Source: Nonomuraea sediminis
GTDB lineage: Bacteria; Actinomycetota; Actinomycetes; Streptosporangiales; Streptosporangiaceae
Length of the DNA: 64,000 bases
Reading direction: 5' to 3'
Assembly (NCBI RefSeq): GCF_018531495.1
Contig: NZ_JAHDTI010000018.1
Span: 62,001 to 126,000, forward strand
Position 1 is the first letter of the stretch, and every line of letters begins with the position of its first letter. Position numbers and translations under genes: made by a program. Positions 14,351 to 22,074 of this stretch are shown here, piece after piece. Under the pieces are notes generated by a model. The model was not told the DNA's origin. It searched no databases and was given only the letters and a program-made list of their open reading frames with translations.

Positions 14351-15268
14351 GTGGCCCAGGAGCGGTTCAACGCGAACACGTCGCCATCATTGCTGGCGCA
14401 CGGGAGCGAGCGTGCGACCTTGGAGGAGTTGGACCTTGAGCTGACAGGTAAATGTCAGCTTGAGTGTCTGCACTGCTACGCCAGTTCCGGGCCGCAGAGT
14501 GGTCACGGGAGCATGAGCACGAACGACTGGTCGAGCGTCATCGATCAGGCCGTCACACTCGGGGCGCGCCGAGTCCAGTTCATCGGCGGGGAGGTGACTA
14601 CCCACCCCGGGTTCGGGCGCCTGCTTCAGCAAGCAGTAGACGCGGGGCTCGTCGTGGAGGTCTTCTCCAACCTGCTGCATGTCCAAGACCGACTGTGGGA
14701 GCTGTTCGCGCTGCCCGGCGTGAAGCTGGCAACGAGCTTCTACAGCGACCACGCGGAAGAACACGACGCGATTACCGCTCGACCGGGCAGCCACGCACGA
14801 ACGAGGGCGAACATCGTGGAGGCGATACGGCGCGGCATTCCCATCCGGGCCGCCATCGTGGCAGTGCGCGACGGTCAACGAGTCGAGCAAGCACGTCAGG
14901 AACTTCACACGCTTGGTGTGACCCGCGTGGGAACCGACTGGGTACGGGGAGTCGGGCGAGGAGCGAACGGGCCCTGGCAGGTGTCGCAGTTATGCGGCCG
15001 ATGCGGGCAGGGCAAGGCGGCCATCGGCCCGGACGGCGACGTCTGGCCGTGCGTCATCGGAAGGTGGCTGCGGGCAGGCAACGTCAAGCAAGAACTGCTC
15101 GCCGACATCATCGGAGGTGCCATCTGGAGGGAACTGGTGGCCACCGTCCCGGCTCCCCGCAAGGGGCGCGCGTGCAATCCTGAGTGCAAGCCCAGCCAGG
15201 GCGACGGCTCGGACTGCGCCCCCGCCGAAACCGACGCCTGCGACCCGTCGTACTGCAACCCCGATTAG
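14351..15268 (+). CDS. radical SAM/SPASM-domain protein
   Basis: The 305-residue enzyme carries the radical SAM cluster motif C-x3-C-x2-C (Cys35, Cys39, Cys42 in GKCQLECLHCYASSGP), followed by QFIGGEVTTHPGF. A SPASM-like auxiliary cluster region includes LCGRCGQGKAAIGPDGDVWP and then C, and a Cys-rich tail holds NPEC, SDC and DACDPSYC. Such enzymes typically modify ribosomal peptides or proteins. GTG 14351 was chosen because GGAGG precedes it by five bases, and ATG 14339 is an alternative. It is followed after 15 bp by a methyltransferase gene. One rare TTA codon lies at 14990-14992. No precursor peptide was identified. Confidence 0.85.
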   Translation: MAQERFNANTSPSLLAHGSERATLEELDLELTGKCQLECLHCYASSGPQSGHGSMSTNDWSSVIDQAVTLGARRVQFIGGEVTTHPGFGRLLQQAVDAGLVVEVFSNLLHVQDRLWELFALPGVKLATSFYSDHAEEHDAITARPGSHARTRANIVEAIRRGIPIRAAIVAVRDGQRVEQARQELHTLGVTRVGTDWVRGVGRGANGPWQVSQLCGRCGQGKAAIGPDGDVWPCVIGRWLRAGNVKQELLADIIGGAIWRELVATVPAPRKGRACNPECKPSQGDGSDCAPAETDACDPSYCNPD

Positions 15269-15283
15269 GCAAGGACTGCGCGC

Positions 15284-16429
15284 GTGACATGGGAAGATCA
15301 CGCCGAACGGCTGGCCGCCACTGTGACCGGATGTGGATCACGGTGGCGGCAGGCTGTGACGGCCATTCCCCGGCATGAACTCGTTCCGGCCTGGTGGGAC
15401 ACTCCGCACGGCTCGCCGTACGGCGTCTGGGAACGATGCGACGGCCGCTCTGACGAAGCGGAGTGGATGCGGGCGGCCTACAGCGATCAAACGCTGATCA
15501 CCCAGGTTGCGGGTGTCCATGCGGAGGAGGCAGAGGCAGGCAGGAGTGTGAGCGGACGCCCGACGTCGTCATCGACCTTGCCCAGCCTGGTGGTGCGCAT
15601 GCTGGGTCACGGTGACATCTACCCCGGGGCGGATGTGCTGGACGTCGCGACGGGCTCCGGCTACAGCGCCGCCCTGCTGGCTCACGTGCTCGGCGATGAA
15701 CGGGTGACGAGCATCGACGTCGACCCCTACCTGACCGAGGTGGCGGCAGCCCGGCTGGGCGGCATCGGGCTGCACCCTCAGGTGCTGACGTGCGATGCGA
15801 CCGGGCCCTTGCCAGGAGGGTACGACCGGATCGTGTCCATGGTTTCGGTGAAGCCGATTCCGGCAAGCTGGCTGACGGCCCTGCGGCCGGGAGGACGCCT
15901 GGTGACCGTCCTGGCCAACACGTCACTGATCCTGACCGCGACCAAGACCGACGACGGCGGGGCCACCGGGAGAATCGAGCCCGACTGGGCGATGTTCATG
16001 CCAACACGTCAGCACGGCGCCTACCCGCCGGGTCTGCATGAGCTGTTCGACTCGGTCAGCGGACAAGACGGCGAAAGCCTTCATCGAGGCCGCTTTCCCA
16101 TCGTTGACGTGGCGAGTGCGTGGGAACTGCAATCGATGCTCGAGGTCGTCGCGCCGGGGATCGAGAACCGGTTCGAGGACGGCCCGGACGGACGGCGCAC
16201 AGCGTGGATGTTGCACGCCGATGGGTCGTGGGCGCGTGTCGTCGCCGACGACACGGGGCTGCCGATGGTGCATCAAGGCGGGCCGCGACGGCTGTGGGAC
16301 ATCCTCGACGACATCCGCGAACACTGGCTGACGACCGGGGCCCTGCCGCTGCGCGGTGCTCGTGTCTTCGTGCTACCGGATGGTGTGATCCGCCTTTGGC
16401 GTGGGGGGTGGAAGAAGGTGATCCGGTAG
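15284..16429 (+). CDS. PIMT-like SAM-dependent methyltransferase
   Basis: The 381-residue protein resembles protein-L-isoaspartate O-methyltransferase. The SSSTLPSLVVRML segment lies before the SAM-binding motif VLDVATGSGYSAALLA, followed by VTSIDVDPYLTE and the post-I region GYDRIVSMVSVKPIPASW. A C-terminal extension of about 150 residues is not part of standard PIMT and is typical of the versions encoded beside peptide-modifying enzymes. The start is GTG 15284 with AAGGA upstream. Together with the radical SAM gene it forms a likely two-gene operon, suggesting methylation of the same peptide or protein target. Confidence 0.8.
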   Translation: MTWEDHAERLAATVTGCGSRWRQAVTAIPRHELVPAWWDTPHGSPYGVWERCDGRSDEAEWMRAAYSDQTLITQVAGVHAEEAEAGRSVSGRPTSSSTLPSLVVRMLGHGDIYPGADVLDVATGSGYSAALLAHVLGDERVTSIDVDPYLTEVAAARLGGIGLHPQVLTCDATGPLPGGYDRIVSMVSVKPIPASWLTALRPGGRLVTVLANTSLILTATKTDDGGATGRIEPDWAMFMPTRQHGAYPPGLHELFDSVSGQDGESLHRGRFPIVDVASAWELQSMLEVVAPGIENRFEDGPDGRRTAWMLHADGSWARVVADDTGLPMVHQGGPRRLWDILDDIREHWLTTGALPLRGARVFVLPDGVIRLWRGGWKKVIR

Positions 16430-16680
16430 AGGACGGTCTTGATGACCGGTAACAACGGTCGGTGCGGTTTGTAGAGCGACGTATGTGTTCCGGTGCACGC
16501 GCAAGGCCGGCTTCGAATCGATGGACTTGGGCTCGGCCAGGTATGGCTCCGCGCGCTACGGGCCGGTAGGTCGGGAGTCGTGTGGGCCGGCGGCATACCC
16601 GGAGGTCACCCGGAGGGCGAACGGAGTGAGTGCGGGCCGGGGAGGACGCGGGCGGCGTGACCCCTCCCACCACGCCCGAG
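16430..16680. other. gap after the methyltransferase with no clear gene
   Basis: The first 60 bp are lower in GC than the rest. A GTG-started frame at 16485 contains a tandem GSARYGSARYGPVG stretch but runs into the dispersed repeat, and it has no clear ribosome binding site. I see no reliable gene. Confidence 0.35.
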
Positions 16681-16888
16681 CCCTCACGGCACCCACCCTC
16701 GGGGACCCGGCGCCCGCCACCCCTGCGCCGGTACGGCGGGCACCGTGTGCGGCGGGTGACCGGTGGGGTGGGACGCCGGTTCCGTGGCTCGTAACGGCGG
16801 GCAACCCGCATCGCCGGAGGAGCGTCTCCCTGGACAGGGCTCGGCCGGAGTGCGGGGGGGTGGCGGTGGGGTGGCCTTGCCGTACGAG
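16681..16888 (-). repeat. dispersed repeat family A, copy 4 (right border of island)
   Basis: On the minus strand this reads CTCGTACGGCAAGG, CCGCACTCCGGCCGAGCCCT, GTCCAGGGAGACGCTCCTCC, CGGGTTGCCCGCCGTTACGA and CGGCGTCCCACCCCACCGGT. It matches copy 2 closely over about 125 bp and copy 3 over about 150 bp. The part at 16681-16740 also resembles the C-rich unit at 11370-11420. Orientation is the same as copy 3, on the other side of the accessory island. Confidence 0.78.
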
Positions 16889-16930
16889 AGGCACTCGCGC
16901 CGTATGGGAGGCACGCGGGCGGCGGGAGAG

Positions 16931-17275
16931 CTATTGGGCGGGGCGCCACATCAGCCAGGCGTGAGGGCCGTTGGTGGGCAGGGTGAGGTGGTCGCGGACG
17001 TGGAAGCCGAAGCGTTCGTAGAAGGGGACGTTCTGCTCCTTGGTCGTCTCCAGGTATGCCGGGAGGCCGGTGGCGTCGCTGCGGGCCAGGCCCGATTCCA
17101 GCAGCGCGCGCCCAAGGCCCTGGCCCTGGGCGGCGGGGTCCGTGCCGAGGACGGCGAGGTACCAGTGCGGCTCGGCGGGGTGGCGGGCGTCGACCGCGCC
17201 GAGCGCCCGGGCCGTCGTGAGCAGGCGCCGCCCGAAGACGCGCCCCAGGAGGGGGAGGTTACAGGGGAGCGTCAA
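16931..17275 (-). pseudogene. N-terminally truncated GNAT acetyltransferase
   Basis: The frame keeps the C-terminal two thirds of a GNAT enzyme: EPHWYLAVLGTDPAAQGQGL with the acetyl-CoA loop QGQGLGRALL, then YLETTKEQNVPFYERFGF and a WLMW ending. Members of this group are usually near 200 residues, but here only about 115 remain and there is no proper start codon (TTG at best). The frame is stopped at TAA just upstream. The break coincides with the palindromic promoter of the next gene, so a rearrangement probably removed the 5' part. Confidence 0.65.
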
Positions 17276-17317
17276 CTTGGGGTTGACGGTCCGAGTGGCG
17301 TCAACTTATGGTTGACG
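17270..17317 (+). promoter_or_regulatory. twin operators over a leaderless promoter (ClpC2-like gene)
   Basis: Two near-identical 19-bp inverted repeats, CGTCAACTTGGGGTTGACG (17270-17288) and CGTCAACTTATGGTTGACG (17299-17317), are centred 29 bp apart. A -35 TTGACG (17283-17288) lies in the first, and a -10 TATGGT (17307-17312) lies in the second with an 18-bp spacer. The ATG at 17319 follows the -10 by six bases, so the mRNA should be leaderless. A protein bound at both sites would block RNA polymerase completely. Confidence 0.75.
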
Positions 17318-17318
17318 T

Positions 17319-18050
17319 ATGGAAGGTACAGTTCGTCTCGACGATCTCATCAAGGCGATCAAGAATCGCCACCCCTCCGGCGACCCGCTCGGGGAGCTGT
17401 CCGATGCTGTTGAGCTGGGGGAGCATCTGGGTGAGGTGGCCGATCACCTGATCGGGCACTTCGTCGACCGTGCGCGGCACGCAGGCGCCTCGTGGACCGA
17501 CATCGGGCGGAGCATGGGGGTCACCAAGCAGGCGGCGCAGAAGCGGTTCGTGCCCAAGGAGGGCTCAGGCGACCTCCCCCTGTCCGAGGTGCTGAAGGCC
17601 TACGCCCGCTACACCGACCGGGCTCGGCACGTGATCGTGGAAGCTCAGAACGAGGCCATCAGGGCGGGCGGCGACCACATCGGCGTCGGCCACATCGTGC
17701 TCGGGCTGCTGCACGAGCCGGAGGCGCTGGCCGCCAGGTCGATGCAGGCGCTGGGCGCCGACCTGCAGGTGGTCAGGGAGGCCACCGTCAACACGCTCGA
17801 CCCGGCCACCGAGAACCCCCCGGACAAGCCGCCGTTCGCCGCGCAGAGCAAGAAGGTGCTTGAGCTGACGCTGCGCGAGGCGCTGCGGCTCGGGCACAAC
17901 TACGTCGGCACCGAGCACATCCTGCTCGGCGTCCTGTCCGTGGAGGACAGCCCGGTGACGATCGTGCTGAACGGGCTCGGCGTCGACAAGGCCGGCGCCG
18001 AGCGTGAGATCAAGCGGCTGCTCGAGGAGTACCTGCGCAACAGGGGTTAG
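17319..18050 (+). CDS. ClpC2-like protein: HTH plus Clp N-terminal domain, no ATPase
   Basis: The 243-residue protein has an N-terminal helical region with a helix-turn-helix-like segment, GASWTDIGRSMGVTKQAAQK. It then has a double Clp N repeat (about 90-240) with HIGVGHIVLGLLHEPEALA and NYVGTEHILLGVLSVEDSP. AAA domains are absent. This matches mycobacterial ClpC2, which has been reported to repress its own gene and to sequester ClpC1-targeting antibiotics through its ClpC1-like domain. The twin operators over the promoter fit autoregulation. The last base of its TAG stop is 18050, and it overlaps the stop of the converging gene. Confidence 0.78.
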   Translation: MEGTVRLDDLIKAIKNRHPSGDPLGELSDAVELGEHLGEVADHLIGHFVDRARHAGASWTDIGRSMGVTKQAAQKRFVPKEGSGDLPLSEVLKAYARYTDRARHVIVEAQNEAIRAGGDHIGVGHIVLGLLHEPEALAARSMQALGADLQVVREATVNTLDPATENPPDKPPFAAQSKKVLELTLREALRLGHNYVGTEHILLGVLSVEDSPVTIVLNGLGVDKAGAEREIKRLLEEYLRNRG

Positions 18051-19420
18051 AGCGATCCAACGGGACCCCTGGCGAACCTGGTCAGCAGGTTCGTGGTCGC
18101 CCTGCGGGTGAAGGCGGCCGCCGCGTCGGTGACGCCGTGGCCGCATCGCCTGCCCCGCATCGCGCACACCCAGCGCATGGTGCCGGAGGCGAACACCCCG
18201 GCCCCGCTGGGCGCGGTGTAGTACGTGGTGTCGCTGACCGTGGCCCGCCCGCCGCAGCTGAGCGGCGACTGGGCCAGCACCTCGATGTTCTGCGGCGAGG
18301 CGGACGAGATCTTGTCGGTCTCCGGGCCCACCATCCCGGGGAAGCGCGTCCCACGCGTACCTTTAAAGATCCAAAAATTGGGCTTTTTCACGACATACGT
18401 CGCGTCGGCGGGGAAGCAGTCGTACATCTGCCCGACCAGCGCGCTCTCCGGCTTGGAGGCGCGCCACAGCGGGCACTTGACCTCCTTGTCGCACGCCACG
18501 GACCTGCCGTTGAGCGCGATCTTCCAGTAGACGGCGTTGGCGCCGAGGAAGGCCAGGTTGACACCGTGGTCGCGGGCCTTGGTAACGGTCTCGCGCATGG
18601 CGGGCGTCCAGTACTCGTCGTGGCCGAGCGAGACCACGGCCCTGGCGCCGTCCAGGACGCCGGGCTTGAGGTCCTGGCTGGTCAGGTAGGCCAGCGGGAC
18701 CCGGCTGCGCTCGGCGAGCTCGATGGCGTCCTTCTCGAAGTCGAGGAACATCCGGGCGCCGGAGGTGTCGTAGGGCCGGTCGAAGCTGACCACGCGCGAC
18801 CGGTCGGCGAACCCGCCGGGTCCCTTGTAGAGGTCGCGGCCGCCCCACATGTTGTAGGCCTGCCAGGTGGCGACGGCGTTGACGAGCACGACCTTGCCGG
18901 CGGTGGAGGCCGACCTGACGGTGATGGGCACGAACCGCTGGGCGCCGCCGGCGGCGTCGAGCCTGATCAGGTAGGCGCCCTCCGGCCAGCCGCCGGTGGC
19001 GACGGTCAGCGACGGCTTCCACGCGGCGGCGGTCACCGTGCCGCGCACGGTCTTCGCCTTGGCCTGCCGTACGCCCTTGACCTGGGTCGACTGCCAGACC
19101 TGGGTGACCTTGGCGCCCATGCGGAAGGCGCGGGCGGTGAAGGTCGGCGCGGCAGTGGAGACGTGCAGCTGGAAGCTCTCGCCGGGCAGGACGCTGACCT
19201 TGTCGGCGTAGCCCTCGATCTCGTGCTGGGCGCCGCGCCGGGTGATGCGCCACGGCACGTGCCGGTCGGCCGTGGCGGCGAACGACGGCGCGGTGGAGGC
19301 GGTGGCGACGGGGTGGGCCGGTGGCGGAGCGGGGGCCACGGCGGCGGTGCTGCAGCCGGTCACGAGCAGCACCAGGGCGGCGAGGATCTTACGCACGGCG
19401 CCATGTTGTCCGAGGCTCAT
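18047..19420 (-). CDS. secreted lipoprotein with N,N-dimethylformamidase-beta-like domain
   Basis: The 457-residue protein has a lipoprotein signal (ILAALVLLVTGCS, lipobox LVTGC). A beta-rich region follows, and then a domain like the large subunit of N,N-dimethylformamidase: YNMWGGRDLYKG, SFDRPYDTSGARMF, VVSLGHDEYWTPAMR. No catalytic assignment is safe, because many secreted actinobacterial relatives have unknown substrates. It converges on the ClpC2-like gene and the two stop codons overlap (TTAG at 18047-18050). The ATG at 19420 was kept, and GTG 19396 would also leave a full signal peptide. Confidence 0.72.
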   Translation of the reverse strand: MSLGQHGAVRKILAALVLLVTGCSTAAVAPAPPPAHPVATASTAPSFAATADRHVPWRITRRGAQHEIEGYADKVSVLPGESFQLHVSTAAPTFTARAFRMGAKVTQVWQSTQVKGVRQAKAKTVRGTVTAAAWKPSLTVATGGWPEGAYLIRLDAAGGAQRFVPITVRSASTAGKVVLVNAVATWQAYNMWGGRDLYKGPGGFADRSRVVSFDRPYDTSGARMFLDFEKDAIELAERSRVPLAYLTSQDLKPGVLDGARAVVSLGHDEYWTPAMRETVTKARDHGVNLAFLGANAVYWKIALNGRSVACDKEVKCPLWRASKPESALVGQMYDCFPADATYVVKKPNFWIFKGTRGTRFPGMVGPETDKISSASPQNIEVLAQSPLSCGGRATVSDTTYYTAPSGAGVFASGTMRWVCAMRGRRCGHGVTDAAAAFTRRATTNLLTRFARGPVGSL

Positions 19421-19448
19421 CCCCGCCGCCCGGTGCTTAACCGAGCGA

Positions 19449-20351
19449 TTACCAGGGCAGGACGCAACCGGGAGCTTCCACGGGGATCTCCCGGCCGGTG
19501 GGTTCGGGCACGCCGTCCTTCAGCGTGAAGAGTGCGACGGCGTCGGAGTGCTGGTTGGCCACGTAGAGGGTGTCGCCGTCGATGGCGAAGTGGCGGGGCC
19601 AGGCGCCGCCCGTGGGCACCTCGGCGACGGGCGACAGGTCCGCGGCGTCGAAGACGGAGATCGTGTCGGGGCCGCGGTTGGCGACGTAGACGAACCCGCC
19701 GTTCAGCTCCAGATGCGAGGGGTGGTTCACGCCCTCCTTCGTGGAGGACACGACGCTGGTGGTGTTCTCGCCGTCGATCATCGTGACGGTGCCGTCGAGC
19801 TCGCCCGCCACGTAAAGGCGGGACCCGGCGAAGGCCATGTGCCGCGGGCCGGTGCCGGGCGGCAGCTCGATCGACTCCAGCGCCTCGCCTTCCAGGGTGT
19901 AGCGGCGGATCTCGTCGGTGCCCAGGTCGGGGACGTGCAGGATGTCGTGGTGGAAGACCGCCTGGTGGGCGTGCGCGCATTCCTGCCGGTCCACGACGGG
20001 GCCGCCGCCCTGGTGACGTAGCACGATCGGCTCGCCCGCGAAGCCGCCCTGACCGTCCAGGCGCTGCACGAAAGCGGTGCCGTCGCCGTAGTTGGCCACC
20101 GCGAGCAGGTCCCCCGAGGGGTGCACGGCCACGTGGCACGGCATGGTGCCCTCGGTGGAGCGCACCTCGAGCCTGGCCAGGCCTCCCCCGGTGGAGAACG
20201 CGGTGATCGCGGCCTCTCCGAGCTCGGTCACCGCGTACAGGACCGGCAGCGTGGGATGGGCGGCCAGGAATGTCGGAGTGGGGACCGGCGTCAGCCCCTC
20301 GTCGACGGTGAGGATGCCGGGGCCGTAGCCGCCGATGTAGAGGTGCTTCAC
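19449..20351 (-). CDS. lactonase-family seven-bladed beta-propeller protein
   Basis: The 300-residue protein resembles 6-phosphogluconolactonase of the Pgl/YbhE propeller type. Repeated blade motifs include CHVAVHPSGDLLAVANYGDG, ECAHAHQAVFHHDILHVPDL, GPRHMAFAGSRLYVAGELDG and FVYVANRGPDTISVF. It may hydrolyse 6-phosphogluconolactone or another lactone. No pentose-phosphate neighbour supports one choice. GTG 20351 is preferred because GAGAGGA lies upstream, whereas longer frames run through the divergent regulator's control region. It is divergent from the MarR-GNAT gene. Confidence 0.78.
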   Translation of the reverse strand: MKHLYIGGYGPGILTVDEGLTPVPTPTFLAAHPTLPVLYAVTELGEAAITAFSTGGGLARLEVRSTEGTMPCHVAVHPSGDLLAVANYGDGTAFVQRLDGQGGFAGEPIVLRHQGGGPVVDRQECAHAHQAVFHHDILHVPDLGTDEIRRYTLEGEALESIELPPGTGPRHMAFAGSRLYVAGELDGTVTMIDGENTTSVVSSTKEGVNHPSHLELNGGFVYVANRGPDTISVFDAADLSPVAEVPTGGAWPRHFAIDGDTLYVANQHSDAVALFTLKDGVPEPTGREIPVEAPGCVLPW

Positions 20352-20370
20352 AGGGAGGATCCTCTCATGC

Positions 20371-20383
20371 TTGACTATGTCAA
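20371..20383. promoter_or_regulatory. palindrome TTGAC-TAT-GTCAA at the MarR-GNAT start
   Basis: TTGACTATGTCAA is a 13-bp interrupted palindrome that covers the start region of the MarR-GNAT gene and lies about 20 bp from the divergent lactonase start. It is a plausible operator for the adjacent MarR-type domain controlling both genes. Confidence 0.45.
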
Positions 20384-21327
20384 TGAGTTCGTTGACTGAA
20401 GCAAGGGTTTCCGAGATCAGGGCCTTCAACCGGTTCTATACGAAGGTGATCGGCGTACTCCAGGCCGGGATGCTCGACTCCCCCTACTCGCTGACCGAGG
20501 TGCGGGTGCTGTTCGAGCTCGCGCAGGCGGAGCGGCTGGAGACAGGCGAGCTGCGCGCCATGCTCGACCTGGACGCCGGCTATCTGAGCCGGATCCTGAC
20601 CCGCTTCGAGTCCGACGGGCTCATCGAGCGCGAGCGCTCGGCCGCCGACGCCCGCAAACAGCTGGTACGGCTCAGCGGCCCGGGATCCGCGGTCTTCGCC
20701 GAGCTGGACGAGCGCTCCGCCAAGACGATCAGGGAGCTGCTCGGGGCCCTGCCGGAGGAGGACCAGGGGCGCCTGGTCGCCGGCATGGCCACGATCCGCG
20801 GCCTGCTCGAACCGGCTTCCAGGCGCGAGCCGTACGTCATCAGGGCGCCGCGGCCCGGCGACCTGGGCTGGGTGGTCCACCGGCACGGCGCCCTGTACGC
20901 GCAGGAGTGGGGCTGGGGGATGGACTTCGAGCGCCTGGTGGCGCGCATCGTCGGCGCCTACGACCCGGCGACCGACGCGGGGTGGATCGCCGAGGTGGAC
21001 GGCGAGCGGGCCGGGTGCGTGTTCTGCGTGCGCAAGGACGACAGGACCGCCCAGCTGCGGATGCTGCTGGTCGAGCCGTCCGCCCGCGGGCTCGGGCTGG
21101 GGCGGCGCCTGGTGGAGGAGTGCCTGGACCACGCCAGGCGCGAGGGCTACGAGCGGATCATGCTCTGGACGCGCGACTGCCTGGTCGGCGCCCGCCGCAT
21201 CTACCAGGCGACCGGGTTCGAACTGGAGTCGGAGGAGCAGGGCGAGGAGAACGGCCTGCCGGTCATCGAGCAGGTGTGGTCGCGCACCCTCCAGGCCACC
21301 GGTTCAGCGGCCCAGCCAGGCGCATGA
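20377..21327 (+). CDS. MarR-type regulator fused to a GNAT acetyltransferase
   Basis: The protein, about 316 residues, combines a winged-helix MarR domain (residues 1-150; LTEVRVLFELAQ, LDAGYLSRILTRFESDGLIE, RKQLVRL) with a C-terminal GNAT domain. The GNAT part shows WIAEVDGERAGCVFCVR, LLVEPSARGLGLGRRLVEE and ARRIYQATGFEL. Such bifunctional proteins are common in actinobacteria, and the acetylation target is unknown. ATG 20377, ATG 20383 and TTG 20371 are all possible starts. A 10-codon frame (20367-20399) with the better ribosome binding site overlaps the start. Confidence 0.87.
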   Translation: MSMSSLTEARVSEIRAFNRFYTKVIGVLQAGMLDSPYSLTEVRVLFELAQAERLETGELRAMLDLDAGYLSRILTRFESDGLIERERSAADARKQLVRLSGPGSAVFAELDERSAKTIRELLGALPEEDQGRLVAGMATIRGLLEPASRREPYVIRAPRPGDLGWVVHRHGALYAQEWGWGMDFERLVARIVGAYDPATDAGWIAEVDGERAGCVFCVRKDDRTAQLRMLLVEPSARGLGLGRRLVEECLDHARREGYERIMLWTRDCLVGARRIYQATGFELESEEQGEENGLPVIEQVWSRTLQATGSAAQPGA

Positions 21328-21431
21328 GGGCGGGCACGAGGTGGCGCCGCCGTACCAGTCTGTGACCGAACCTGTGCAAGATGCGATCATCGGGCGAAAC
21401 TCGGTAAACTACTCGTGTTTCGATCAGGAAT

Positions 21432-21453
21432 ACAAGTGAACGCTCGTACTTGT
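21432..21453. promoter_or_regulatory. inverted repeat ACAAGT-N10-ACTTGT before the TetR gene
   Basis: ACAAGT (21432-21437) and ACTTGT (21448-21453) form a 22-bp inverted repeat ending 14 bp before the ATG of the TetR-family gene. Its size and place suit an autoregulatory TetR operator. Confidence 0.55.
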
Positions 21454-21467
21454 CCACGGAGCGGCTC

Positions 21468-22064
21468 ATGGTTGAGCGGGTGGTGCGACGGCAGGCGCGC
21501 GGGTTGAAGCGCATGGCGGAGATCCTCGACGCCGCGGAAGAGGTGATCGCGGAGGTCGGGTACCCGGACCTGACCACCAACCAGGTGGCGGCCAGGGCGG
21601 GGATGTCACCCGGTTCGCTGTACCAGTTCTTCCGCAACAAGGAGGAGATCCTGGACGGGCTGGTGGCGCGGTACACCGACGACCGTCAGGTGTTCTGGGC
21701 GGCCAAGCTCGCGGCGGTGACGCCCGACGTGCCGCTGGAGGCGCTGGTGGGGTCGCTGGTGGACGAGAGCGTGGCCTTCAAGTCGCGCGCCCCTGCCTAC
21801 TGGTCGCTGCTGTACGGCGCGGCCACGGGCGACAAGCTGGCCACCGAGTCGCGGCGCCTGCACGGGGTCATCGCCGAGCAGGTGGCCGGGATGCTGCTGC
21901 GCCGCAACCCGGCGCTCGACCCCTCGCACGCGGTGGTGCAGGGGACGATGACGGTGGCGATCGTCAAGGCGGTCCTGCCGCTGGTCACCTCGGCCCCGCC
22001 CGACCGCGCCGCCGACCTGGTCGCCGAGCTCAAAACCGCGCTGATCCGCTACCTGACTCCCTGA
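21468..22064 (+). CDS. TetR/AcrR-family transcriptional regulator
   Basis: The 198-residue regulator has the usual N-terminal DNA-binding domain (AEILDAAEEVIAEVGYPDLT, then NQVAARAGMSPGSLYQFFRN with the following KEEIL). A C-terminal ligand domain of about 130 residues has no recognisable ligand motif. An upstream TTG at 21450 would put the operator repeat inside the gene, so ATG 21468 is preferred. No clear target gene adjoins it. The downstream gap is filled by a dispersed repeat. Confidence 0.87.
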   Translation: MVERVVRRQARGLKRMAEILDAAEEVIAEVGYPDLTTNQVAARAGMSPGSLYQFFRNKEEILDGLVARYTDDRQVFWAAKLAAVTPDVPLEALVGSLVDESVAFKSRAPAYWSLLYGAATGDKLATESRRLHGVIAEQVAGMLLRRNPALDPSHAVVQGTMTVAIVKAVLPLVTSAPPDRAADLVAELKTALIRYLTP

Positions 22065-22074
22065 CTTTCTTCCC

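Noticed and set aside
16485..16964. Open frame with GSARYGSARYGPVG as a possible precursor peptide for the radical SAM enzyme
   Set aside because: It lacks a ribosome binding site, continues through the dispersed repeat and has no leader-like region, so it is not supported as a peptide gene.
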